This document shows, piece by piece, positions 1 through 11,719 of a stretch of 64,000 nucleotides of DNA. The DNA comes from Blasia pusilla (lineage: Eukaryota > Marchantiophyta > Marchantiopsida > Blasiales). Both the position numbers and the translations under genes were made by a program. Position 1 is the stretch's first letter, and the number at the start of each line of letters is the position of its first letter. The notes beneath the pieces were generated by a model. That model did not search any database and was not told the DNA's origin. It was given only the letters and a program-made list of their open reading frames with translations. The stretch lies in NCBI GenBank assembly GCA_050084515.1, contig CM114272.1:8804001-8868000 (forward strand), given 5' to 3'.

Positions 1-1316
1 TTCGAGACCTAACTCTTGAACAAGAATTTGACCTGCCTCCAGTGCCTTCTTTCCCATCATCTTTGCCTTGAGTGACCATTCAAACTTCTTCCCATACCTT
101 GCCAATATTTTTTCTTGGACAATAGAATAAAACTTCTCTGTGTCTGCAACAGTACCACAAGTTACTCTCACAACAGTGAGATACCTTTGCTTTGAGTGAA
201 TTAGCTGTTAAATTCATCATTGTTTCACTTACTCGATGTCCAAGAAAACAATTTCCCTGTAAGTGGAGAGAAAAAAAGCACCAACAAAGGCTTGCCTGCT
301 CTTCACAGTCAAGCAACACAGAATCTTATTCTCAATGGACGCCCACATGTCGGGCTCACACGTAAGAAGGTCAGGTGTTTGTGTGTCATGGTTGAGCTGA
401 GCACTTTAGCCAGACCGAGGGCTCTGCGTATACGGGCCAACAACTTTCTCTTCAAATGCTAATGCTGCCGATGGAATCGAGCGCACAGAATTAGAGCTGC
501 GAAGGAGCGAAGATATTGTGGTGCGACATCTTTTCCAGTCTCCTCGCAACTTAACTACACACCGCCAGGAGCCACAGAGGGTCTGAGAAAGGGTCTCTCT
601 TTTGGTTCATGGAACTCTACGAGCCATGGGACCAACAAGAGAGGCATACAGGCCCGAACCACATCAGCACAGCTACACAGAATCAAGCGCTATTTGTCTC
701 CATGGACTGTGAACGGACTCATTCCATCAACTCCACAAGAACCCTTTGCCACAAGTCGCTGCAGCATAGAGACATGAAACTGAAAGCGGAAATCCACCTA
801 CACCTATCCATGAGGTCCTGCAGTGACCTCATGGTCCCTCTGCAGCAGAGAAGCTGTCAAACCTACGAAATCAAACCAGCTTTGCCACAATTTACTGCAG
901 AAGAGAGAACTGATTGTGAAATTCGAATTCCACCCATACCCATGACGCCCGCCACTGACAACTCTGCATACAGCACAGCGGAGGAGCTGATACTAAGATG
1001 CGTTTTTCCCCGCCTGGCAAACCATACTTCTCTCTACTGATGCTGGATCTTTCCACACTATTGCAGGAACGCACTGACTGGCTAATCATGAGTGCAACCC
1101 GTCCTTCTGTTGGCTTGTAGACTGCAGAAAGGTGGAGACATAGATGGCAGATGTGAAAAAACTCCTGGTCCTCAAACCATGACACAAGCGGCATAGAATT
1201 GGAGCCGTAGAGCTGAGACGGTGCAACAAACCTAAAAGAAGCCCGTCCATGTCAAAAATGACATTCGTGATGGTGCGTTGGGATCCATGTTCGGCTCCTC
1301 GCTGCATCTGCTCCAT
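1..1316 (-). CDS. HAD-superfamily phosphatase, GPP/GS1-like, 5' part (two exons, runs off window start)
   Basis: Exon 1 (1316-1232) starts at an ATG and reads 28 codons plus one base, ending IFDMDGLLL. A GT donor at 1231-1230 and an AG acceptor at 145-144 remove 1,088 bases. Exon 2 (143-1) completes the split Asp codon, giving FDMDGLLLDTE: HAD motif I with the nucleophile and acid/base aspartates. Exon 2 continues with WSLKAKMMGKKALEAGQ and then QELGLE at the window edge. This cap-domain start is typical of plant GPP1/GPP2-type enzymes and HDHD1 relatives, which dephosphorylate small substrates such as glycerol-3-phosphate or pseudouridine 5'-phosphate; the substrate cannot be decided here. 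No signal peptide is visible, so a soluble protein is likely. The phase-1 junction fits exactly and no stop interrupts the 75 codons seen, so the gene looks intact. Motifs II-IV lie outside the window. Confidence 0.86.
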
Positions 1317-2505
1317 CTGCTTCGATTCACTGCAATCCAGATCTCAAGCTCGATGATTCATTCCAGTGGGTAAGGATCGGCATTCAACATTCCCATTCAG
1401 TGTGACTCTTAGATGCTTCACTAATACCTCTCGCCTCTATTCCTCTTGGAATGGAATAGGGTTTCTCAATATACAAGCATTCCTTTTTAGCTCCATCCAT
1501 ATGCTTCTTATTGTATTCTATTTCATCAAATGAATGGAGAAGATTCATCTATAGTCTTTGATTCTCCCTTCCTCCCCACTTATCTACCTCCCTCCATAGA
1601 TTAACAATGGACAGAATAGGGACCTAGGTGGGAAGTTTGAAGACCAACCCTCTCTCTCCCTTCCTCTATTCTCCATCCTCACACATAGATATGAAGAAGT
1701 CCACCCTCTCACTATCTATAAGAATGAGGCCTTTCCTTCTTCTTCTCCAAGGATTTGTTGGTGTTGCATTGACTTAGTGGTAGTGGCTAAATGATGGGGG
1801 TAATTGTGCTTGTGTCTAGTGCGTAGCTTGAAAGATTGAGAATGTATGTCCAAGAGCAATGCAAAATAGATGAAAAGAGGAAAAAATATTGTGAAACCAA
1901 TATCGGAGATGTTTGAATACATATGCAACCATGTAGTCATGAAAATGGAGAAAGGGAACCAACTCCAGACCACCATCACAATAGCCACACCTCTGTGGTT
2001 AGGTGGCCAATCATGGCTCACAACTATTGTTAGGGGCCATCCGATCTGGCCGCTCTATTTTGTCTTTTCTCGACCCTTGATCGGTGTTCGCCCGTACTTT
2101 TCTTGCCTTGTGACATTGTGATGTTCTTGTGTTTTTTTGGGGGGAATTTCGGCACTTTTTGGCCCATACCAAACATCTAGCCATGAGTTTGAGTGATCCG
2201 CAAGTTGCCAATTGAATCCCGACTTGCCCCTACTTTACCGTTCTAAATTGATATGATCTAGTGAGTTGTGCCGATAGTCTACAATGGAGTGCTAAAGGTG
2301 ACGACACTCGATCTCATGCCGACTTTTAGTTGGCAACTACGCGTGGGAGATTTAACTTGCCACGCATGGAGATTACGTGTCATATGTCGTGCGCATACAC
2401 ATCGCTACACAACATGCATCGTTATCACCGAATAAATGCACAATACACCCTAATACACCATACCAACTCATGGCATCTAAACATTGAGACGGTCGAGTAC
2501 CAAAT
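1317..2505. other. Intergenic region upstream of the HAD phosphatase
   Basis: I see no gene here. The part next to 1316 should hold the promoter and 5' leader of the minus-strand phosphatase, but no convincing TATA box stands out. Open frames at 1716-2021 (minus) and 1870-2121 (plus) are short, of low complexity and match no family I know. From about 2100 the sequence begins to resemble degraded repeat DNA. Confidence 0.5.
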
Positions 2506-2509
2506 ATCT

Positions 2510-3148
2510 CATACATGTATGGTCATACATGCGATAGGAGCTTGGATGCTTCAGTTTACATCCTCACTTATGTCCAGACTGAGGGCCAAAAAGCGCACCA
2601 GAACGAGTTGGTGGTCCGAGTCGGCCTAGAGGTCGTGCGCCAAGTGGTCTTGTTGGGGGACGAGGAGTTGGATTTTCCCGTGGGGGTGGTGGATATGTTT
2701 GTAGAGGAGGTAGAGGTTTGCCACATAGAAAATTTTAGGAAGACTCAAGATCTGAGGTTGAGATGGCTACTAAGATAGAGTAGTTGCAACAGCAGATTTC
2801 CGCTACCGTTACCCAATGCCGGATCAGTGGCATCGACGTCATATGGAGCAGCACAGATAGAGGCAATTGTTGTGATAGAGCAGTTGCAGCAGCAAATTGC
2901 CACTATGGCATTGAGGTTATCATATGTCGGAGTAGTGGCACCAACGTCATATGGAGCAGCACTAATGGAGGCAATTGTTGTGGTTACGCGTGGAGCAACT
3001 GTAGAGTTGGATCCATAGAGAGGGGAAGCCAAGAAATAGACCGGGCTTCCTCAATCATTTACTTTATCCAAGGTGATGAGGACCCTATCGATCAAAGTTC
3101 TCGGAGAGTGGCTGTTGTTGGCATGTAGGCACGACAAGCGAAGGGAGA
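2510..3148 (+). pseudogene. Copy A: gag tail and linker remnant
   Basis: The block begins in the second zinc-knuckle region (TATGGTCATACA, as in the other copies) and runs through the Arg/Gly-rich tail to the Gln-rich, coiled-coil-like linker. It then reaches the stretch equivalent to copy B 13480, where similarity stops at the inversion breakpoint. The best-looking open frame (2515-2778) is not the gag frame but the +1 frame, which stays open by composition in all copies. It encodes nothing functional. Confidence 0.72.
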
Positions 3149-3149
3149 A

Positions 3150-4585
3150 GCAAGTGCGAGCAAGTTGTACATTCGCTTCACTCCAAAGTGACTCAACTAC
3201 TCGTAGGTATGCTGCACAAAACGTGCTCTCTATGAAGGATGAGGCAATACGCGCACTCTACCATCCTATCATACTCGCAACAAGTTAAGCATCCCACGTC
3301 GATGTACCATTGAAAGTCATAAGTTCACCTCGCAAGCTTCCTAACTTGTAAGATTTTTAGACTCCATCAACCACTTAAGTGGTTCATTATCAATGATGAT
3401 GGTAAACGGATTTCCTAATTTCCGAATAAGTAACACCTAAAATATGTGACAGCAAACACTACAGCCAAGTACTCACCCTCATATAAGCTATACCTCGTCT
3501 TTGTAGCGTTGTTCGAGTGACTAGCATTTTCCACCAAGTACTCTCTACAATCATCGTCATACAGGATGAGCACTACTCCAAGTCCCAACATACTCCAATC
3601 TGTATGCAATTGGAAAGGACGCCCCCTGATCGGTCTCCTTAGTATGGGTGCGGATGTCAACCTGTCCTTGAGCAGTTGAAATGCTCTCTCCTACTCATTT
3701 TCCCGTGCCACTTGTGATTGCCTTGGTCAGCAAGTTTAGTGGCTTCGCAATCAAACTAGAACTCTTAAGGTATCGTCCATAGAAGTTCATCAATCCCATG
3801 AATGCACGAACTCGATTCACATGTGTAGGGTGTGGAATGCATGAGATATCCCCTTCCTTTGTCTGTTGAACACCAAGGCCCAATGTTTTGCCTATCCTCC
3901 AATCTAATAGGAAATTGATGGTATCTGGCTCGGAGATCCAATGAACTAAAGACTATTGCATACCATGTAGCATCAAATATCTCCTTAGGAGTGGGCATAG
4001 CATATCTATTGGACTTCGTCTGTCAATTGATAGGTTGATAGTTTCCACACATCTACCCATCAATTCAATTTCCATGCACATCCTTCTTGGCGGGCATGAT
4101 AATGGCATGTACATACTCTCCATGCGACATCTCCACTAAACCTGCTCCAACCAAGTCTTGGCTCTTGCTCTCAAAATGGCCCTAACCATATCGCTACACA
4201 TGTAGGACAACTCACTACAGATCAATGGACTCTTCAACATACCCAAATCATACAAACTAAATGCAAAACAACTCAACCCTATAACTCCTAAGGAACTGAT
4301 GTATTCGGCGCCGATCTCCTCTTGTCAACTTAGGGCACGCCCGTATCTAGCTCCCAAGTCTCTATTGTGACTACTTTATGTAGGACTCTCAGGCGCGCAT
4401 ATTTGTCGTTGTTAGGGCGTGATACCATCTCAAAAGTTAGAACTCAATTACTTCCTTGCAGCCAGCTCCAAACTCTTATCTCGTCGGTGTGCAAGATCAT
4501 GAATCACGCTCAATGTTGTGGTTGTTACCTTTCGGCATACTTGCAATACATCCCAAGGACTCCAAGGGTGTCTCTCCCAATCACC
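3150..4585 (-). pseudogene. Copy A: inverted reverse transcriptase-RNase H fragment
   Basis: Read on the minus strand, this block matches copy B from about 15700 to 17805, with an internal loss of the part equivalent to about B 17330-17690. Recognisable RT pieces are MPTPKEIFDATWYAIVF and SSLDLRARYHQFPIRLEDR (near 3900-4000) and RVRAFMGLMNFYGRYLK (near 3770-3830). The RNase H start is TDWSMLGLGVVL, with SLYEGEYLAVV (3420-3600). The YxDD region is not recoverable. Neighbouring gag and integrase blocks are on the plus strand, so this is an inversion inside one element and not a separate insertion. Confidence 0.82.
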
Positions 4586-5755
4586 ATTGGTGGCGAGGCA
4601 TGCACACTGATGTATAGCAGTTTGTTGCTAGGTGTATGGTCTATGATGGGGTCCAGGCATCATTCAATGCTCTAAGTCCACATTTGCATCCATTTCCAAT
4701 CATGGGTTTAGGTTATAGGTGGAGTTTGGATTTTGTAGGACCTTTACCTTGATGGAGTGCCATAGTCATTATGTGTTGGTAATGGTCATGCATTTCTCAA
4801 AATGGATAGAGTTTGTTCCATTCCCTGACAAAGGGAGTGAGGGAGTAGTGTATGCCTTCTTAGATCGAGTGCTAAGTCATTATGGCGCACTAGTTGAGGT
4901 GTTGACAGACTAGGATGTGGAGTTTTGTGGGGAATTTCATGTCTAATATGATCAAGCATTGATTGACCACCGTACCACTTCGCGGGATCATCTTAAGGAA
5001 GATGGACTAACGGAGAAAGTTGTGCAAATAGTGAAGAGAGGTTTACGCAAGTATGGCTTGTAGAGAGATCTCCTAGCTAGGAGATTGGGACTTATAGTTG
5101 TCGTTGTTGGCAATCGGATACAAATTCAGTAGGCAAGAATCCTTAGCATCTTTCTCACCATATTGTTGCTTTATGGCCGAGAGCCTGATTTACCCTCGGT
5201 CACTCGTTGCGATGTGAGTGATGTGTTGAACCTTGATGACCCTAATGTATGGATGCAAGTATGTTCTCAGAGGGCCAAGTTGTTCCGAAGAGTTATGCCC
5301 ATGGCATTTAAGAACTTGGCAATTACGCAACATTGTGATACTTTGAGGTTTGCGACTATTTAGGGAGGTGGTTATCGACCGACGATATGGAAGTTTCATC
5401 AAGAAGACTATGTGTACTTGCAACGGTCGGTACATATAACGTTGGATATGACCGCACGGCGCACCATCTTTAGAGTGTGTGATGTCTTGCCATCCGTTGT
5501 TCTCTTATTGGAGGGAAGCGATGGTATGCATATGGTTTGGAAGGACCATGTGTGTAATTGTGCGTCATGTCATCTTCCTCACATTGAGGGTATAATTTAT
5601 CCGAGCTTAGTAGTAGTTCCTACAAGCTTGCGTTGTATGTTGTGTGGTTATGTCCGTGATGTTGCCACTATGCTAGTGTGAGACGGGTGTTCGAGAGGAT
5701 GGCATATGGCATGTCTGACGCCACCTCTCACTAGGATTCCTTGAAGACAATGATA
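4586..5755 (+). pseudogene. Copy A: integrase and PHD-finger remnant
   Basis: Plus-strand similarity resumes at WWRGM in the integrase zinc-binding region. It continues through the catalytic core (SLDFVGPL near 4725, then VLTD followed by an in-frame stop at 4911-4913) to the C-terminal segment. The end shows the PHD finger: LRCMLCG near 5630, a stop where the next Cys pair starts (5679-5681), and GCSRGWHMACLTPPL (about 5685-5735). Several stops and indels make it non-functional. Confidence 0.82.
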
Positions 5756-5961
5756 TGCCCAAAATATACATAAAGTAGATACTAGATAGTCATAAGTCCA
5801 CACTTATGTCTATGACATGGATGACAAGAGGGCGATTAATCATGGGGCTACATAAGCATCCTGACTTTTTTGCTCTTAGCTTCTTAGAGATATATGTCAT
5901 GGTAGGTAGATATAGATGGCTATTTGGAGTTAGAGGAACCTAACCACCAACTATGAGAGCA

Positions 5962-6089
5962 ATTGGAGATATTTTGTACTCAATCGTCTCAATGTTTAGA
6001 TGTTATAAGTTAGTATGGTATCTTGTGTGCTTGTGTGTGTATTCGGTGACAACGATGTATATTGTGTAACGATGTGTATATTCAAGACA
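5962..6089 (+). repeat. Module R, copy A
   Basis: 128 bases beginning ATTGGAGATATTTTG and ending in GACA. It contains the TG-rich stretch and GATGTATATTGTGTAACGATG found in every R module (19176, 19823, 49464, 50113). It is followed by AC and then the degraded start of module L, the same R-NN-L order as in copies B and C. Confidence 0.8.
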
Positions 6090-6091
6090 AC

Positions 6092-6302
6092 TAAAATATA
6101 TTTTTGGATGGATTGATAAGTTTATAGTAGAGTTTCCCCTTCGTTTCAAGACATTTGGAGTTATATAGATAAACTAACTATTTTGAGTAAGTTATTGGTA
6201 TAAGTTGAGTTGACTTTCCACTTTGGGAAGTGGATCTTGGCCCCCTACAACACGTGAAGAGCCAATGAGGTGATTTGTGAGCATAGATTACCATGGAGAG
6301 AG

Positions 6303-6355
<53 letters not shown>

Positions 6356-6450
6356 GCTTTGGAGCTAATTCTCTCTTTGTTGAACCTCTTGGCATGAGAT
6401 GGCGGAGCTATAAGAGAGAGCTTCTCATTAGAAGAGTGGGTTTGGTTTGA

Positions 6451-6455
<5 letters not shown>
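6092..6455 (+). repeat. Module L, copy A (shortened)
   Basis: The segment aligns with module L: its first ~40 bases correspond to TGTCACGTCTTTTAGG and following, then about 80 bases are lost. It resumes at TTTCCCCTTCGTTTC and continues through TTACCATGGAGAGAGCTTG and GAACCTCTTGGCATGAG. The last part is replaced by a (CT)n/(CA)n microsatellite, so no second R module is visible. Confidence 0.75.
6306..6344. repeat. (GA)n microsatellite inside module L
   Basis: About 19 GA units expanded from the short GA run that all L modules carry after ATGGAGAGAGCTTGGGAGAG. Confidence 0.95.

Positions 6456-6535
<80 letters not shown>
6453..6535. repeat. (CT)n-(CA)n compound microsatellite
   Basis: About 29 CT units (6453-6511) run directly into about 12 CA units (6512-6535). 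The array sits exactly where module L of copy A loses similarity to the other copies. Confidence 0.95.
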
Positions 6536-8617
6536 TACGTTAAGCCAAATTCACGCTGTCGTATAGTAAAATCAACCAGTGTGTAAACTCCTTCGTCATT
6601 AAGTGTTAGATAGAGTTTCATTAGTATTAAGTAAATTGGCTTAGAAAAAGGAGATTCTTATGTTTAAACCTTTTTATGGTGCCTCTTTTATGCGGGCCCA
6701 ATTTTAGGAAAAGGAGGTAATAAATAAAAGATGACTTTATAAAAGTAAAGTAGTTGCTTTAATGAAAAACAAAAGTAGTCTTGGTTGGTGGCTAGGTTAG
6801 TTGGGGTAATTTGGAAAATATCAAGTGGGTAAAAGAGGATATTTTGGAAGAGATAAGAGGAAATCTACTTGTGTCAAAATGTGATTGGCTAAGCCTTGAG
6901 AGGAAGCCATGTGGCACAAGATAAGATAAGCTCTATTTCGTACTCTTGTGGATCCCTTGTGAGTATATAAAGAGGAGGGACCTTCAAGGGTTCATCACCT
7001 TCTATTCCACATCTTGAGTTTCTCGTGTCTCTCTTCAAGATTATATGGCTTTGGGATTGCTTGCTCTTCCAATGAGAGTGGATCACCCCTCTTGGGAGAG
7101 TAACTTGATCATGGTCTATTCTTCGAGAGGTTTCTAGAGTGTGGTGTGTGTGTGTGTGTGGGGATGAGAGGTTTGTCACCGTAGAAGAGTTTAGTCATAC
7201 TAAAATAGCGGATGTTTTGGCTTGTTACTTTCCCAATGAGAGTGGATTACCCCTCTTGGGAGAATAACTCGCCAAAACCCATTCTTGAGGAAAGTAGAGA
7301 ATGTCATCAAGCATGGATAGGGGTGGAGCACAGCCGTGCCCGACTTTCCTTTCCTCAATCCTTACCATGTCAAGGAACTCTTTGTAGATAGGCCTTTGGT
7401 TCACTCGCTATTTAGTTTATCACTTTGAGGCGTTCATGAACCAGGTCATGCAATCTCCAACTCCGGTGATTCTTCCTATCGTCACATATGGAAGGACATG
7501 GGATTGTACTTTGTATGTCCTTATATATCGATCCATGGATGTCAATAGGCCTGGTCAAGTAGGGTTTAACACTAGTTGTGTTATCTTCCTCGTGTACAAA
7601 CGTAAAATAGTTTATAGGGATTTTATAGTTAGGAATTTCGGGGTCCGATGTTACGAAGAAGTGATCGCCTCAGCACTTCCATTTGTGATACTTGTCGTGA
7701 GAGAAATTCATAATTGTAGAGTGTACATCATAATTTTGTATTGAAAAAGGAGAACTTATTAGAGAGTTCACCTTGCATCGACCGCATCTACCGTAGCTAG
7801 AAGGCCGCCCTTGCTCGAAGAAAGATTCTCGACACGACAACGCTCCCAATGAGAGGCTTAGATTACTCACAAGGCAAGAAGGACCATAAGTCCAAGCTCG
7901 ACTGTAGTGAGGAGTGATGAGACATATGTTCAAGTTACACATTAGAGTTCTATTGTTGCACATTTGTCACTTATTATTTTGGGTGTTGGGTATTGAGGTA
8001 GAACTTGCTATAGACCTTGTTATCACCAGAATGGAAAATGTTGACAACATATATCGATTGTCATGCATACAAGTCTAAGATCCATCTAACTATGAATCCT
8101 AACACATCTATCTACATATGAATGATTGGACAACCCCAATATAAAATGTGACGTTGACAAAATATACAATCAACTATGCCCATTCTTCCCCCATTCTTCA
8201 AGAGAGAATACATGCAAGTTGCATTGTATCATAGATTCAAACATGGGTCTGATCCAAGGAAGATGAACTTTGAATGAGCTTCATGCGAGGTATATCCTCC
8301 CAGGCACCTCCATGGATGACCTATAAATACAAATAACCTCCCAGCTTCTTGTAGATACCAATGACCTAGAGTATACAAGACACTAACTCCCTAAAAACTA
8401 CACATGCGGTCTTATCGTAATACCAAATACTATTCAACTGCCAACTAACCCTGGATCCTTTATGTGGAGCTATTTGGGACTATAGGATCTAGGGATGTGG
8501 AGGGTCAACCTCGTTAAGGTTACCACTCCCTATAAAGGAAAGGTGACTTACACTCGTATGTCACCTCCTAAAACCAAGTCACATATGACCTCTCAAAAGG
8601 GGAATTACAAGATCTCT
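6536..8617. other. Unassigned repeat-like DNA between copy A and a solo LTR
   Basis: No gene is supported. A TATATAA motif lies at 6964-6970 in GAGTATATAAAGAGGAGGG, a plausible TATA box of an old LTR-type promoter. A ~37-base segment containing CAATGAGAGTGGAT occurs twice (about 7069-7105 and 7233-7269). A segment at about 8077-8140 recurs in inverted orientation at 50393-50456. The open frames here (7436-7744, 7670-7963 minus, 8495-8749) show no family features. Confidence 0.45.
6964..6970 (+). promoter_or_regulatory. Possible TATA box
   Basis: TATATAA in a purine-rich setting, followed about 35 bases downstream by a pyrimidine-rich stretch where a transcript could start. No downstream gene is recognised, so this may be an LTR promoter relic. 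Confidence 0.3.
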
Positions 8618-8622
8618 CTTAG

Positions 8623-9606
8623 TGTCGCGACCCTCATAACCAAACAACACCAAATAGGCGCCAAGCAAAACATCAGAACTCAAGTGAACTCACGCTGCGA
8701 GGCTTGCGCTTTGGAGAGGCGTTTGGAAAGGTCTCTTGGAAAAGTCTAAGAGACCAGGAAATCTAGACCAAAAGTGAGCCAAGACTTGAGATGAGTTGAG
8801 TCTTGGGAGGTTGGTTGCTAAAGAGGTGAGAACCAGTTTGGAACACGACTAGCGTTTGGGAGAATCTGACTGAGTTTAGGACCATAACGTTGAGCTCCAA
8901 GATGCATTTAGGACAAGTAAGGGCGCGTTGGAAAGCTTATCTTGAGACACTTCCAACGCACTAAAGATATTAGCAAATGCATTAGTACAGGCTGAGATAT
9001 TGGCCAAAAAAACTATGAGAGCAATCGGGTTGAGGGCCAATTGGAGAGGCTCGGGTGTCTTTCCCTAAATGTAGGGGGCCCCCGGAGATCCCTAGAAGTA
9101 ATAGTAAGGGAGGAGTCTCTCCGAGATGTCTCAAAACATGAATCCCCACTTTGGGCGCCAAACGGCATTTCAAAGGCACGGGATGGAATGGGAGTTTGGC
9201 ATTGGAACTCGAAACCCAAACCTGATCCAAGGGAGTGGACTTTGTACGCCACACTTGGATTCCAACCCGAGATTCACTTCGTGCGAGTCTTGGTGAGGAA
9301 CTCATTGGATATCCATTGGACAGTTGGAACCGCCAGGCATGAAACGCCGTTTCAGGTTCCTGAACCGACAAGAAAGTTTGTCCCAAGTCTTTCGAGACTT
9401 GCCCGTGTTGTAAACCGCGAAACTAGGAAGGGTGAGCTTGATGAGAGTCCGAGATGAGAACTCGGAAAGTTAGCCCGTTGATTGATCCAAGACCCGACTA
9501 ACCAGAGTGCATGTTTGGATGTAGATCAGCGTTGAGAGCCTGACCTACTGAACGCACGCTTCCGCAACAAACAAGATTAACGTTCAAGGAGAGTAGGCGC
9601 ACGATA
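8623..9606 (+). repeat. Solo LTR 1 (family S), with imperfect target-site duplication
   Basis: The 984-base unit starts TGTCGCGACCCTCATAACC and ends GGAGAGTAGGCGCACGATA (TA in place of the usual CA). It is flanked by CTTAG (8618-8622) and CTTGG (9607-9611), a 5-bp duplication with one difference. The same unit occurs at 20253 and 56737. No internal coding region adjoins it, so it is a solo LTR. Open frames inside (8982-9386 minus, 9041-9457 plus) are not conserved in the other two copies. Confidence 0.85.
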
Positions 9607-9651
9607 CTTGGGCCTAGATATTATCTCGCCCTATGTCTCATCTCTTCCTAT

Positions 9652-10165
9652 TGTCACGATTGTTAGGATAGATTGGTGGGATCTAGTAGAGCGTCTGCAC
9701 GAGAACTAGAGGACAGGCCCAGGAGGTCGAGGATAACGTGTTGAGGCCCCGAGAAACATGAGAGAGCAAGTTTTCTCTTCGTTTCGGCTCATTTAGAGCC
9801 ATATTGAGAAACTTACTATTTTAGGTAAGTACCACTTTGAGTATATGATTGACTTTCTATTTTTATTAAGTGGCCCTTGACCTCCTACATCAGGTCAAGA
9901 GCCAAGGAGGTGACTTGGGAGAATAGGTTACCATGGAGAGAGCTTGGGAGAGGGGAGGGGTATACCTCAAGGAGAGAGAGCTTGAGATCTAATTCTCTCT
10001 TTGTTGAATCTCTTGGCATGAGGCGTCAGAGCTATGGTCCCTTGCCTTGTGAGTGTAACCCAAGCTTCTCATTAGGGGAGTGGGTTTGGTTTGATATGAG
10101 AAAGAGTGCACACCTTTGAGAGCTATGGTGTGAGATGGTGTAGAGAGAAATTGGATCTTACTTTA
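9652..10165 (+). repeat. 5' module L of copy B
   Basis: 514 bases from TGTCACGATTGTTAGG to GGATCTTACTTTA. It is nearly the same as 19310-19823 and shares copy-specific variants with it (GATTGTTAGG, GGTGGGATC). Unlike the 3' copy it is not followed by module R but by CAAAGAGAGAATGAG, the leader. No canonical tRNA primer-binding site such as TGGTATCAGAGC follows it. Confidence 0.88.
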
Positions 10166-11719
10166 CAAAGAGAGAATGAGAGAGTGAGAGAGCTTCATGG
10201 GAGAGCTCATTGGTCCCTCACTGTTTTTGCAGATTGGGGATCGTGTTCCCCGTTCAGTGGCTCATGGGAGTGCTCACCGGAGCAAGGGCTGCTTTGATTG
10301 TTCTTTGCATTTGCCGATTTTTCGTGTGGAAGAGTGGCGCGCGGAAGCGCTGCCCAATTTCTAATAAGGATTGATTATGGGGGAGGATTTCCCCATGCCG
10401 TTGCTCTCAAGAGCACCATATAGCTTGCTGATTTGTATTTTTACAGGTTCTACATTCTAGTTGGGAGAAATCAGCGCTTAAGCACTGCCAAATTTTGTGT
10501 AAGAGAAAGAGACATTGGGCTTTACGACAGTCCCTGTCAGTTTTTATTGTAATGTCCAATTCCAAATATTTTTTGATTTTGTCGTAGATCGTAAAGCTCT
10601 ACACATTGTGCAACAAACGGTGCATAATTTGGAGTAACGAGTAAAAAGTTATGGTTAATCTTGCAAAATTGCCATTGCTAGGCGATTTTTAGGGTTAAAT
10701 TGTTCAAACCCTAAACCAGCCGCCACGCCGGCGGCGGCCGTCGCCGTCATAGTCACCATCAATGGTCAATGGTCAACCATCAACTTCAACGGTCAACCAT
10801 CACCGTCAATGGTCCACCGGCTACTATTGGCCTCTTTGTTGCCCAGCGTTGCTTAGAGCCGCATTCGGCCGTTTTCCACCCTTTGGTTGCCATTGCCGCC
10901 ATTACGGAGTGGAGGGTCTTCCACGACATTCATTGATTCTCTGACTTGCGTCGCCACCACGTACTTTGTTTTGGTCATCAAAGTTTTGTCGTCAACCAGT
11001 GACGGTAGATGACCTCCGATTATGAAGTTTGAGTTTTGATTTCATTCTGCTATGTTGTGATTGGTAGCCGCTCGACAACGATCGAGTATTGTGCCGTGAC
11101 GCGCGTAGTCGCAACGTGCCGCGCCATGCCGCTTGTGGTTGCACCGCACCGTCTCAATCGTGGAGTCGTATCGTCATTGTGGAGCAGAGTGTGGGTTTAT
11201 TGTTGATTGAGGAGGGTATGCCGTCGAGTGCCGCAGCCCACCATCGAGGGCCGTGCCGTTCGTAGCCGTTCCGTGTCGCCTGCAACGCCACACCGTTGCG
11301 CTCCAACCGCACTGTCTATCGAGGAGTTTTGAGCAGCGTCAATACTGGAGGAGTATGACTTGTTGATTGGAGGAGTTGTCTCCAGGACCGAGTTGGGGAT
11401 GAGATTTGCAATTGCTGAGGAGTGAGGGATTCTGGGATTTTGGTAGTTTATTTGGGGATATTGGGTTGTGTGGATCCTGAGAGCATCATTTATGTATGTG
11501 GTTTAGGGGACATAGACCTGTGTGGGATGTCCGGAGTTGAGGGTAGGTTGTCGATGAGATGATAGCATGATTGATTTGCCGCACCACGCCGCTTGTTGCC
11601 GCACGTTACACGTCTCGGAGAGGGAGAGTGTAGATCGAGTGCCGCATGTTTGGGATGAGTGATTGAGGGATTATTCGCGAGGTTGAGAGTGATCGTGTGA
11701 GAGGGGCACGAGGGCCATC
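10166..11719 (+). other. Leader of copy B (untranslated or with a decayed small ORF)
   Basis: About 1.55 kb separates module L from gag. It holds an ATG (10552) that begins the conserved small ORF seen intact in copy D, here frameshifted and stopped. It also holds a telobox inverted repeat (10688-10715), a run of imperfect GGTCAACCATCACC-type repeats (about 10755-10815), and GCCGC-rich segments. The same leader occurs in copies C and D. Function is unknown; its length and conservation suggest packaging, priming or translational control. Confidence 0.65.
10688..10715 (+). repeat. Inverted telobox pair in the leader
   Basis: TTTAGGGTT and AACCCTAAA face each other across a 10-base loop. Copy C has the same hairpin at 38763-38790, while copy D has lost it by mutation. 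Teloboxes (AAACCCTAA) in plants bind Myb-type and Polycomb-recruiting factors; whether that applies here is not known. Confidence 0.6.

Larger units (their letters stand above)
2506..6455 (+). mobile_element. Retroelement copy A: degenerate, internally inverted, 5' truncated
   Basis: This relic of the methyltransferase-retroelement family aligns with copy B in three blocks: plus strand 2510-3148 (gag tail and linker), minus strand 3150-4585 (RT and RNase H) and plus strand 4586-5755 (integrase and PHD). The 5' terminal module, leader, most of gag, and the protease and methyltransferase regions are missing. The 3' end still shows module R (5962-6089), a two-base spacer AC, and a shortened module L (about 6092-6455), after which microsatellites begin. 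Stops and frameshifts occur in every block. It is the most diverged of the four copies and presumably the oldest. Confidence 0.85.

Noticed and set aside
609-1040. 143-codon plus-strand open frame
   Set aside because: Lies wholly within the intron of the minus-strand HAD phosphatase and has no recognisable domain.
6306-6535. CRISPR-like repetitive array
   Set aside because: Pure dinucleotide microsatellites without spacers, in a eukaryotic genome.
8982-9457. Overlapping open frames on both strands
   Set aside because: They lie within solo LTR 1 and are not kept open in the other two copies of the same LTR.
10166-10200. tRNA primer-binding site after the 5' module L
   Set aside because: The sequence CAAAGAGAGAATGAG is purine-rich and does not match the initiator-Met or other common plant primer sites I know.
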